Shown piece after piece: positions 6,650 to 14,258 of a DNA stretch of 23,555 bases (positions are counted from its first letter, which is position 1; each line of letters opens with the position of its first letter). The DNA is taken from NCBI GenBank assembly GCA_900754515.1, contig CAAEDD010000052.1, positions 1 through 23,555 of the forward strand, given 5' to 3'. A model generated the notes under the pieces. That model searched no databases, was not told the DNA's origin, and saw only the letters and a program-made list of their open reading frames with translations. The stretch comes from an uncultured Oscillospiraceae bacterium (GTDB taxonomy: Bacteria; Bacillota; Clostridia; Oscillospirales; Oscillospiraceae). A program made the translations under genes and the position numbers.

Positions 6650-7168
6650 TTATTTGGCGTAGTATACGTAGTTGGCTTTTCTTGGTTTCATTTCCGGAGC
6701 CTCATCAGCGTAACCCAGTATGCAGTTCCCTACCCCGATGTAGCTTCCTTCCACGCCCCATTTTTTCAGCAGGGCCTTTCCTTCTTCGCTCTCAAATACT
6801 TCCTTGGCTCTGTTTATCCAGCAGGAACCAAGTCCGATAGCGCTGGCCGCATTCATAAGATTTCCCATGACAAGACTTCCGTCCTGAACAGCAAAACTGC
6901 TGTCCGCCTCAGCAAGGACAACCAAAACCGTGGGAGCGCCGTAAAAGGGGTCGGAGGTAGAATTTCTCACCTTTGCGTTCAGTCTGGAGAGATATGCTAC
7001 ATCTTCACTGTTCTGAACTACGATGATTATCGGTGACTGCATGTTCATTCCTGTCGGCGCACACATGCCTGCCTTAAGAACGGCATCCAGTTCTTCACTA
7101 CTTATCTGCTCTGATTTATACTTTCTTATACTGCGCCGGTCATAAATTGCTTTCAATGCTTCATTCAT
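6650..7168 (-). CDS. Nitroreductase-family FMN oxidoreductase
   Basis: 172 residues. The N-terminal IYDRRSIRKYKSEQISSEEL motif is the FMN-binding signature of the nitroreductase family. CAPTGMNMQSP (about 41-51) and the glycine-rich AIGLGSCWINRAKEVF segment (about 112-127) also fit, as does IGVGNCILGY. These flavoproteins reduce nitro compounds, quinones or flavins with NAD(P)H, usually as dimers in the cytoplasm; the natural substrate is not predictable. The ATG at 7168 is chosen because AAGGAGT lies just before it. A further in-frame ATG 6 codons upstream overlaps the ATPase end and spans that ribosome site. Spacing on both sides indicates operon membership. Confidence 0.9.
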   Translation of the reverse strand: MNEALKAIYDRRSIRKYKSEQISSEELDAVLKAGMCAPTGMNMQSPIIIVVQNSEDVAYLSRLNAKVRNSTSDPFYGAPTVLVVLAEADSSFAVQDGSLVMGNLMNAASAIGLGSCWINRAKEVFESEEGKALLKKWGVEGSYIGVGNCILGYADEAPEMKPRKANYVYYAK

Positions 7169-7173
7169 GTTTT

Positions 7174-9225
7174 TTACTCCTTCCATGCCCCAAGGGGCCT
7201 AAGTGAATTTATAAGACTTAATATTACAACGCCGCTGTCCACAACTGCAGCTGCGGCTATTGGTACAAAGCCAAAAGCGCTGCATGCCAAAACAGCAAAT
7301 TTTGTCAGCAGAGCAAGTCCGGTATTTTCCTTAACAACCAGCTGTGTAAACCTGGCTACTTTTACGGCTATGGGCAGCTTACCTATTTTCTCATCCATGA
7401 CAAGAACATCTGCGTTATCAAAGGCTTCATCACAGCCCATGGCGCCCATCGCTATTCCTACGTCTGCTTTTTTCAGAATGGGGGCATCATTTATCCCATC
7501 TCCCACAAAGGCAACGGTACCAATTCCGCCCTTATTTCTGATCAGATATTCTACGGCATCCAGCTTGTCCTCCGGCAGCAGTTCGGCCTTGAGCATATCA
7601 AAATTAAGCTTTGATCCAAGGGGCCTTGCTACAGAAAGCACATCCCCGGTGAGCATCACAGTTTTATTAACTCCCTGTATTCTCATGTTCTCCAGGGCGT
7701 CAAATGCTCCCCGACGTACCTTGTCGGCTACAATAATGTGGCCGCAATATTTTCTGTCCACTGCAACATGTACGGCGGAACCGCTGCGGGTGGGGACCTT
7801 ATATCCTATGCCGTTTTCTTCAAGAAGCGATGCGTTGCCTACCAGCACTTCTCTGCTGCCTATATAGGCTTTGACTCCGTGCCCCGGTATATCCTGGGCT
7901 TTCACATCCTGGACCGCCGCAATTGCACTGCTGGCTTGTCTAAGCGCCCTGGCTATTGGATGTTCCGAATACATCTCTGCCGTTGCAGCTATACCAAGCA
8001 GCTCACGCTCGCTCATTCCCTCCGGGAATACATCTGTCACCGTAAAGCGGCCTTCTGTTATTATCCCGGTCTTTTCAAATACAAAGGTGTCCGCATTTGC
8101 CAGACTCTCCAAATAATTAAAACCTTTTATCAGCACCCCATTTTCTGCTGCACAGCCAATACCCCCATAATAGGCCAAAGGCACTGACAGTACCATAGAG
8201 CTTGGGCAAGATATCATTAGAAACGCTGCCGCCCTGCGAATGTATTCCATCCACATTCCGTTGAATATTGGCGGGACAAGGGCCATGAGCAGTGCTGCGC
8301 CAAGAACTGCCGGAGTAAAATACTTCCCGAATGTCCCAATAAGTTTTTCTTGTCTAGACTTATTCTCCGGAGAATTATTTGCAAGCTCAAGTATTTTGCT
8401 TACTGTGGAATCAGCGTAGCTCCTGTCTACCCTTATTCTTATTTGACTTGTTATATTCATGCAGCCTGACAACACTCTGTGCCCGGCAGTCACCGCCATT
8501 GCCTCCGTTTTTCCTGCCAATGGTGAGCAGTCTATCGTCGTTATGCCGTCTATAATTATCCCGTCAAGAGGTATCCTCTCGCCAGGTTCCACTACAATGA
8601 TGTCCCCCACATTGACGTAATCCGGAGTGACAGATAATACGCCTTCCGCAGTTTCCACGTTTGCGCTGTCGGGTCTTATATTTAAAAGTTCAGATACCTG
8701 TTTCCTGCCGCGTCTCACAGCACAGGATTCCACCATATAGCACAGTCTGAACAAAAGCATGATAAGTACTGCCGTCATATACTGTCCAATGGCAAAGGCA
8801 ATAATGGAAGATAGAGTGCTGACAAAGGCTTCGCTCAGAGGTCTTCTTTCGGTAATTCCTTCAAGAGCTTTCAAAATAACATCAAATCCGGCAATCATAT
8901 ATGGGATCAAAAAGCTGACAGCTCTAACCCAGCCGGCAGTAGGCAAAAACCACACGACAGCAAATACGGCGGCGGCAAAAACAGGAACCGCAATATCTTT
9001 TGCTGTAAGTTCCCGGTATTTTTTTATCTCTCTCTTCCGGGCCGAACGCTTTTGCACCGGCCGTTCTCTGGATTCCAGCTCTTCCGATTTTTCTGTATAC
9101 TCCCTGTCCACAGCCTCCACTCTTGCCGGCTTAGCCGCCGGGCGAACATAGCTGTCTTTCGTTTTATATATTTTTACATCATCATCAGATTCGTTTCCAC
9201 TGTAGCCCAAAAAATCATTACTCAT
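7174..9225 (-). CDS. P1B-type heavy-metal ATPase homologue with degenerate catalytic motifs
   Basis: 683 residues with the overall plan of a Zn/Cd-exporting P1B ATPase, but without an N-terminal HMA metal domain: residues 1-75 are charged and disordered-looking. Retained: HP in SEHPIARAL (422-423), TGD (526-528), GDGINDAP (575-582), and the late-membrane Lys642 and Asp663 expected in zinc pumps. Altered: the actuator TGES becomes AGKT (237-240), the membrane CPC becomes CPS (340-342), and the phosphorylation motif DKTGTLT becomes EKTGIIT with Glu384 at the aspartate position. Phosphorylation and dephosphorylation should both be impaired. The reading frame is otherwise intact, so it is not an obvious pseudogene. 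It starts 4 bases after arsR, with GAGGAG overlapping the arsR stop. Confidence 0.85.
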   Translation of the reverse strand: MSNDFLGYSGNESDDDVKIYKTKDSYVRPAAKPARVEAVDREYTEKSEELESRERPVQKRSARKREIKKYRELTAKDIAVPVFAAAVFAVVWFLPTAGWVRAVSFLIPYMIAGFDVILKALEGITERRPLSEAFVSTLSSIIAFAIGQYMTAVLIMLLFRLCYMVESCAVRRGRKQVSELLNIRPDSANVETAEGVLSVTPDYVNVGDIIVVEPGERIPLDGIIIDGITTIDCSPLAGKTEAMAVTAGHRVLSGCMNITSQIRIRVDRSYADSTVSKILELANNSPENKSRQEKLIGTFGKYFTPAVLGAALLMALVPPIFNGMWMEYIRRAAAFLMISCPSSMVLSVPLAYYGGIGCAAENGVLIKGFNYLESLANADTFVFEKTGIITEGRFTVTDVFPEGMSERELLGIAATAEMYSEHPIARALRQASSAIAAVQDVKAQDIPGHGVKAYIGSREVLVGNASLLEENGIGYKVPTRSGSAVHVAVDRKYCGHIIVADKVRRGAFDALENMRIQGVNKTVMLTGDVLSVARPLGSKLNFDMLKAELLPEDKLDAVEYLIRNKGGIGTVAFVGDGINDAPILKKADVGIAMGAMGCDEAFDNADVLVMDEKIGKLPIAVKVARFTQLVVKENTGLALLTKFAVLACSAFGFVPIAAAAVVDSGVVILSLINSLRPLGAWKE

Positions 9226-9229
9226 AACA

Positions 9230-9544
9230 TCACTCCTCTATATGTTCCAGCCCCTGATTGATTATGCCGAAAATATGGTCGTCAGCCAGCGAGTAGAGCA
9301 TGGTCTTCCCGTCCCGCCTGTACTTGACAAGTCTATTCGCCCTCAGGGTCTGGAGTTGGTGAGACACAGCTGAGTGAGACATGCCCAGCTGTTTTGCAAT
9401 ATCAAGAACACATTTTTCTCTGTCCAAAAGCGCATATAATATTCTTATCCTGCTGGTATCACCAAAAACTCGAAAAAACTCAGATAATTCATAGAGCCTG
9501 TCCTTGTCCGGCGCAGTAGCATCATTTTTAATATTGCGCTCCAT
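9230..9544 (-). CDS. ArsR/SmtB-family zinc-type metalloregulator
   Basis: 104 residues with a winged helix-turn-helix: FFRVFGDTSRIRILYALL (23-40), recognition helix SHSAVSHQLQTLRANRLV (56-73) and beta wing YRRDGKTMLYSL (75-86). The last helix carries Asp88, His90, His101 and Glu104. This is the spacing of the SmtB alpha5 zinc site (D104, H106, H117, E120) known from cyanobacterial SmtB. Only one cysteine (Cys45, in KCVLDIA) remains near the alpha3 position, so a cadmium/lead-type alpha3 site looks absent. Metal binding would release DNA and derepress the genes that follow. AGGTG lies 8 bases before the ATG. The start is followed 312 bases later by the ATPase, so both form one transcript. Confidence 0.93.
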   Translation of the reverse strand: MERNIKNDATAPDKDRLYELSEFFRVFGDTSRIRILYALLDREKCVLDIAKQLGMSHSAVSHQLQTLRANRLVKYRRDGKTMLYSLADDHIFGIINQGLEHIEE

Positions 9545-9570
9545 ATCTGCTCACCTCAAATATGTTTATC

Positions 9571-9584
9571 TGCTCATATGAACA
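9571..9584. promoter_or_regulatory. Candidate ArsR/SmtB operator
   Basis: TGCTCATATGAACA is palindromic at 12 of 14 positions and contains the TGAACA-type half site seen in SmtB/CzrA operators. A related element (ATATGTTTA) lies about 10 bases further downstream. It overlaps the 3' end of the -10 box and the expected start site, where a bound repressor would block initiation. Confidence 0.6.
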
Positions 9585-9612
9585 GGATAGAATAACCCGT
9601 ACGGTTTGTCAA
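9584..9612 (-). promoter_or_regulatory. Sigma-A promoter of the arsR operon
   Basis: On the minus strand: perfect TTGACA (9612-9607), exactly 17 bases, then TATCCT (9589-9584). The predicted start near 9577 falls inside the candidate operator. This is the only strong promoter seen upstream of the five-gene cassette. Confidence 0.72.
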
Positions 9613-9720
9613 TAGACGAATATACAGAAATTGCCTGAAAGCCAATGAATAACTTTTAATTCTCGGCAAAAGATAAGCGTGGGAAACAAAACCCGAATTG
9701 ATGAAAAGGAGATGTAAACT

Positions 9721-9921
9721 ATGGCTAGCAATTCCAGTAATCGTCTTGTGAACCCCTCTGCCCGTGAGGCTATGGATAAGTTCAAGATGGAAGCCGCTTC
9801 TGAGGTCGGCGTTAACCTGAAGAACGGTTATAACGGCGATCTGACCAGCCGTCAGGCAGGCTCCATCGGTGGCCAGATGGTCAAGAAGATGATCGAGTCC
9901 TACGAAAACGGTATGAAGTAA
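9721..9921 (+). CDS. Alpha/beta-type small acid-soluble spore protein (SASP)
   Basis: 66 residues matching the alpha/beta SASP family along the full length: NRLVNPSAREAMDKFKMEAASEVGV at the N-terminal half and LTSRQAGSIGGQMVKKMIES in the second half. The GPR protease site region (KMEAASEVGV, cleavage expected before Ala or after Glu) is recognisable. These proteins saturate DNA in the dormant spore, protect it from damage and supply amino acids on germination. An AAGGAG site lies 9 bases before the ATG. A possible sigma-G promoter is weak: GAATA at 9647-9651, then AAAGATA at 9669-9675, 17 bases apart. The gene is monocistronic with its own terminator. Confidence 0.97.
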   Translation: MASNSSNRLVNPSAREAMDKFKMEAASEVGVNLKNGYNGDLTSRQAGSIGGQMVKKMIESYENGMK

Positions 9922-9934
9922 GCTTTGTGCTTAT

Positions 9935-9973
9935 AAAAATTACAGGGCAGCTTTGCTGTCCTGTAATTTTTTT
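9935..9973 (+). terminator. Intrinsic terminator of the SASP gene
   Basis: Arms 9935-9951 and 9955-9971 pair over 17 bases, with one G-T wobble, around a TTT loop. They end in a run of seven T. It lies 14 bases after the SASP stop. Confidence 0.9.
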
Positions 9974-10033
9974 CTATAAAAGGCGATGCAGCCATTACCT
10001 TGTCACCGGCAGTTTCCTCCCACTCATCATGGC

Positions 10034-10130
10034 TCATTTCTGCCTGCCATTAATGTTTAGGGCAGCTTCATATTTTCTACCATCTTTATAGGCTTTCTCT
10101 TGTAAATTAATCCATCGCCCAAAATGCAAC
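10034..10130 (-). pseudogene. Possible C-terminal remnant of an unknown gene
   Basis: On the minus strand an open stretch reads INLQEKAYKDGRKYEAALN then INGRQK and stop. The stop overlaps an ATG that begins MSHDEWEETAGDKVMA, as ATGA. The overlap looks like an old operon junction, but neither piece has a complete gene and the second runs into the SASP terminator. Family not recognised. Confidence 0.25.
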
Positions 10131-10221
10131 AAGCTGTGGCTTTTGCAGAATATATGCCTACAAATTTTGACAAGTACAAGTAATTCAAAAACTTGTTTAA
10201 ATATATCTCATGGGTGAGAAT

Positions 10222-10882
10222 TCATAAATAAGCCTCAGCACCCAAACCCTGGATATATTCCGGCCTATAGTCACTGCTTTATTTCAGCTCCTGCCGGGTA
10301 AAATTCCCTGCGGCGCAGTGTTCCCTGTAGAGTAAGATAAGTTCCGGGTCGTAGCACAGCAGATATTCATAGCCACAATCAAAAACGCAGATCTACGCAT
10401 TCTATCCTCTTTTCACAAAGATGGGTCAGAATCGAATCTCCACCTGCATTTGCTATGTCTTCAAGCCCCATACTCTCCGCAATGCCGTTATCCTCCACTC
10501 AGACTTTGAGCTGGCTTACAAATACGTCTGTATGAGCATTGAGCAGTTCTATGTTCTAATATTCATTCGTGTCCAGCTATTTCTCCAAATTATTCTCTCA
10601 TGTGAGTTTTCTCTCCAGTGTATGGCCAAATAAGATCTTACCATTATCCATTACATCAATTCTGGTGTTTGAATGATGGAATACCTCTCTGTAAAGATAC
10701 TCCGCCCTGGGCAATTCTGCATCGTATTTGTTGGCGGTACCAAAGGGCTCCTCCGGCTCCATACTAACCCGCGTCTTGGTGTGATAGTCCAGCACCGGCG
10801 GAAAAACAAAGATGTTATTTGGCAGGAATATGGCCTTGTCAAAGTAAAGTGGTAACAGTAGGAAAAATAGCAGCATTCCCAA
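10222..10882 (-). pseudogene. Decayed minus-strand coding sequence, family unknown
   Basis: Reading the minus strand from 10882, protein-like segments follow one another but are broken by stops and a frame change. First comes a hydrophobic start and a soluble part (VLDYHTKTRVSMEPEEPFG, then YREVFHHSNTRIDVMDNG) ending at a stop at 10598. Next is AHTDVFVSQLKV, stop, VEDNGIAESMGLEDIANAGG then THLCEKRIECVDLRF. After a frameshift comes DCGYEYLLCYDPELILLYRE then HCAAGNFTRQELK, stop, and SSDYRPEYIQGLGAEAYL. The composition is that of a real protein, and the order suggests one gene of about 220 codons that has decayed. I do not recognise the family. Confidence 0.4.
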
Positions 10883-11159
10883 AGGTCAGCATCTTGGGCC
10901 TTTGACTGCAGTCTATTTTCTCTGTGCTGCCATACAGAAAGAGGATATGTCAGGCAGGCCTCGACACATTACAGATCCAGCAGAATATTCTTTATTTGAG
11001 TCCAGATAATATTTGCCTGATGTGCATCAAAAAACACACCGTCTCTTATATAGCGCAAGCTCAGGCCATCCAGTTACATACCGTTTATAAGTTTTGCTGT
11101 CAACATCTCCGCTGCCAGAACATATATCAGAAATCAGACAATGAAAAGTCTACTGTCAA

Positions 11160-11652
11160 GACCGGATTCTTTTTCGGGGCGGCCGCTGCGTCGGCTTATG
11201 ACTTAATATTTTCCTTCAATGCAGATCTTCGCCTGTTAGTGTTTGGCTGTAAAGACATTTTAACCTATAATGTTCATAGTCGCTATTCCCTTCATGGTAA
11301 TTCTTTGCGGTTATTGTGTGGCCAACTTTATTGCAATAAACTGCTTCAATTTTAATGACATCGGAGGAAAGTTGAATCTTGCAATTCAGGCCGGATTTAA
11401 TGCGCTCCCGGTCGTAATCATTATCCTACAGCAGCATACCTTTAAGGCTACAGATCTTCCCCGCTATGCAGCCACCAACGGCCCGCTGCATCTGTATCTG
11501 GTGTGGACTTTCCCGCTTGTGGCAATACTTCCTGTCTCTGCAATCATCGCAAGGAAAACATATGTTAAGAAAAAAATCCCCATCTGCCTGGAATCATAAA
11601 CGCAATTATTATTGCGCTTATCCGTTGCGCAAATACTGTGAGCTATCTTTAA
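11160..11652 (+). pseudogene. Relic of a hydrolase-membrane protein paralogue, C-terminal part
   Basis: The translated pieces line up, by eye and in the same order, with the C-terminal membrane domain of the intact protein at 12153-14090. FNADLRLLVFGCKD corresponds to FKTDFRIWTPAFKT. IPFMVILCGYCVANFIAINC corresponds to SPFFFIFYLGNSLLVNG. LPVSAIIARKTYVKKK corresponds to LFIATYISRYLFKSTGK, and NPHLPGIINAIIIALI corresponds to VWLGAMVNTLVNVSM. Two frame changes break it: one near 11262-11270, and one at a run of seven A near 11569-11575. The final frame stops at 11652. No N-terminal hydrolase domain or start is visible, so it is a truncated, inactivated copy or a diverged relative. Confidence 0.6.
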
Positions 11653-11699
11653 GATATTGGCTCTGTACAATTAATTATAAACATATTCAACATATTCGT

Positions 11700-11735
11700 A
11701 TCAAAGGACTGTCACACATGCGGCGGTCCTTTGAT
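11700..11735. terminator. Hairpin after the paralogue relic
   Basis: ATCAAAGGACTG at 11700-11711 pairs with CGGTCCTTTGAT at 11724-11735 (12 pairs, one G-T) around a 12-base loop. It lies 47 bases after the relic's final stop and may be its former terminator, although no clear T run follows on the plus strand. Confidence 0.45.
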
Positions 11736-12152
11736 TAAGAAAAATGGTGCGTTCAAAGCGCAAAATTAAGAGTATTAGAAGCCACGAGGTTGCCGATATA
11801 AATACCCCATTTGTCACCACTTAGAACGGAAGCCAATTTTTATTGCTGTTTTTTGAATTTGATTTTTTACGTAGAACATAGGATGAATATGTTTTACGTT
11901 ATGTATTTCTGTGTTATGTATATTATTACTAAAAAAGAAGCTGAAATATTGTTAAAGTTAAAATTATAGCAAAATTTGATGACAAAATCAGTTTAAGGTG
12001 CAAAATAATAGGATTAAAACATTAGATAAGACGGCAAGAGCCTTAATTGCTTTTTTGTGCAAATAAACTATAGTAATATCATAGTGGACTGAAAAAAATT
12101 TATAATATCGTCAAAATACACAACAATTAAAAAGAAAGGAAGGAAAAAAGAA

Positions 12153-14090
12153 ATGAGAACAGCAAGTAAAAGTAGGCGTTCAACTATTTTAGTAGGTATT
12201 TGCATGATAGCTATACTAGTTAGTTGTATCGGGGCATCACTTTTGCAGACAAGTTTTGGTTCGGTAAGAATTATTGATTTAAACCTTGCTGCAGATCATC
12301 AGCAGACAATACATGCACTGATGTTTATTCCCAAAAATGCATCTGCCGATAACAAGGTACCGCTGGTGATAACCTGCCATGGTGGTATGAACTCGTGTGA
12401 AATGCAGGATGCTGCATCCATTGAGCTTTCTCGCCGTGGAGTTGTCGTTATTGCGATGGACGCATATTGCCACGGCGATTCAAGCAATGCTTGGGTTGAC
12501 AACAACTTCTTTGGCCAGGAAAAGCTTGATGGACTTGGTATGATACCTCTGGTTGAATATGCAACAAGCGGTATTCTGGACTTTGTCGATACCTCCCGTA
12601 TTGCTGTAATGGGGCACTCCCTAGGCGGACACCAAGCCGAGAATACCATAAGATACTATGGCCGCTTATATAATGCTGCTATTGAAGAAGCCATGCAGCC
12701 CGATTCTGCAGGAGGCGAAGAGATTACTACTGAAGAGCAGGCATATGCCGACTCCTTGAATAAGGTATATGCTGCATTCCCGACTGGAAATGCACCCAGT
12801 GCTGATTCTGCTTTTTGGGAAGAAGTACATTGCAATGTAGGATATCTTTTCACTACTTATGATGAAAACGGATATAAGACAAGCACAGGAAGTGGCCTCA
12901 TTACTCCCGTATCTGATGAGGCTCTTGCGATGATGAATTTTGTGCTGCCCGAAGAGGCACAGGTCACTTCTGTTGAAGCCGGCAAATATTATGGGAGCAA
13001 AGAAGACGGGACAACTAGAGTTCTTTATCAGTCTGCCATGACACATCCCTGGATTCATTTCTCAACCCGTGCAACCGCAGATGAGATTGAATATTTCACC
13101 TATGTCTTTGATCTTGACACTTCTTTAGGAGTTAACAATCAGATTTGGAACATTAAAGAGTTCTTTAACTTTATCGGGCTCATTGGAATTGTCCTTTTGA
13201 TAGTTCCTATGGCACAGCTCTTAATGAAAGTACCTTGCTTTGCAAGTCTTGCCGGTGAAGAACCTGTAAAGCTCCCTGCACTCACACCTAAACGCAAACC
13301 TCTATTTTGGGGCGGCATTGTTGTATTGGGCCTTATTTCCTTCGTATCAGGTATTATCGCAACACCATTGTCAAACAAAATATTCCAGCCCGCCCCTGCC
13401 GCTCCACGTAGAATTTTCTTGGCTGCATTTGACCAAAATCCTGTTCTTGTGTGGGCAGTAATAAATGGTATAGCCGCAATGGCCTTCTTCTGGCTTGTTC
13501 ACAAGCTTGTTAACAGAAAGAACGGTGTTAGCGATGAGATGATAGGCTGGAAGATTAATGCCAAAGACCTGTTTAAGACATTTGTTCTTGCGGTAACAAT
13601 AGTCGCCTTGATTTACGCTATTGTTTCTTTGGCACGCTGGGCGTTTAAGACTGACTTCCGTATTTGGACACCTGCCTTTAAGACTTTCCGCATAGATAAA
13701 TTGCTCCCGATTATTGGCTATAGTCCTTTCTTCTTCATCTTCTATTTGGGCAACTCCCTTCTCGTTAACGGCTCAATGCGTATTGAAGGTATGAGCGAAA
13801 AACGGAATATCTTTCTCTGTGCAGTGGCTACAATTTGGGGGCCGACATTGCTGTGGATTGTTCAGTATGGTACAGCGCTTATCAGGACAAGCAACACAGT
13901 TATGTGGGGCGACTCTTGGATGGGCTTGCTCGCTATATTCTTCTGCATACCGAATCTGTTCATTGCAACATATATCTCCAGATATCTGTTCAAATCTACC
14001 GGGAAAGTCTGGCTAGGCGCAATGGTTAATACTCTTGTGAACGTCTCTATGACCATGGCTGCCACTGACCTCTTTGGCGTCTTTGTCTGA
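12153..14090 (+). CDS. Alpha/beta hydrolase fused to a polytopic membrane domain
   Basis: 645 residues. A basic start and one membrane segment (about 10-30) lead to an alpha/beta hydrolase domain, probably outside the membrane: oxyanion HGG at 76-78, AMDAYCHGDS at 101-110 and nucleophile elbow GHSLGG with Ser156. A later HPWIHFST segment near residue 300 may hold the catalytic histidine. From about residue 335 to the end lie roughly eight more membrane spans, with the KTDFRIWTPAFKTF loop between two of them. The hydrolase half resembles acyl-thioesterase/dienelactone-hydrolase-like enzymes; the substrate is unknown. An AAGGAAGG site precedes the ATG by about 10 bases. The gene stands alone in an AT-rich region, downstream of a broken relative. 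Confidence 0.82.
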   Translation: MRTASKSRRSTILVGICMIAILVSCIGASLLQTSFGSVRIIDLNLAADHQQTIHALMFIPKNASADNKVPLVITCHGGMNSCEMQDAASIELSRRGVVVIAMDAYCHGDSSNAWVDNNFFGQEKLDGLGMIPLVEYATSGILDFVDTSRIAVMGHSLGGHQAENTIRYYGRLYNAAIEEAMQPDSAGGEEITTEEQAYADSLNKVYAAFPTGNAPSADSAFWEEVHCNVGYLFTTYDENGYKTSTGSGLITPVSDEALAMMNFVLPEEAQVTSVEAGKYYGSKEDGTTRVLYQSAMTHPWIHFSTRATADEIEYFTYVFDLDTSLGVNNQIWNIKEFFNFIGLIGIVLLIVPMAQLLMKVPCFASLAGEEPVKLPALTPKRKPLFWGGIVVLGLISFVSGIIATPLSNKIFQPAPAAPRRIFLAAFDQNPVLVWAVINGIAAMAFFWLVHKLVNRKNGVSDEMIGWKINAKDLFKTFVLAVTIVALIYAIVSLARWAFKTDFRIWTPAFKTFRIDKLLPIIGYSPFFFIFYLGNSLLVNGSMRIEGMSEKRNIFLCAVATIWGPTLLWIVQYGTALIRTSNTVMWGDSWMGLLAIFFCIPNLFIATYISRYLFKSTGKVWLGAMVNTLVNVSMTMAATDLFGVFV

Positions 14091-14258
14091 GACAAGTTTT
14101 CGTTTGTTTTTATGCATTTATAGTAAAAAATCACCATGTTATGTTAAGTGATTGTTATCGATATTTAATAAAAAGCACTTTAAACGTGTTTAACTAAAGT
14201 TTGTGCAGATGATAGCAATCTCTGCCTAAACTTATAATCGAATCTAGGAGCATAGCCC

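Larger units (their letters stand above)
9974..12152. other. 2.2-kb gene-poor, AT-rich region with decayed fragments
   Basis: No intact gene with a convincing start, ribosome site and codon pattern was found here. The region contains minus-strand remnants at 10034-10130 and 10222-10882, a frameshifted plus-strand relic at about 11160-11652, and a hairpin at 11700-11735. From about 11740 to 12150 the sequence is very AT-rich and noncoding on all frames. It probably holds the promoter of the 12153 gene; TTGCTT, 16 bases, TATAGT is one candidate near 12048-12075. The many in-frame stops in otherwise protein-like stretches point to deletion or abandonment of older accessory genes. Confidence 0.6.

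Noticed and set aside
10421..11355. Plus-strand open frames at 10421-10633 and 10924-11355 as genes
   Set aside because: Neither has a ribosome site or protein-like composition over its length; only the end of the second is meaningful, as part of the paralogue relic.
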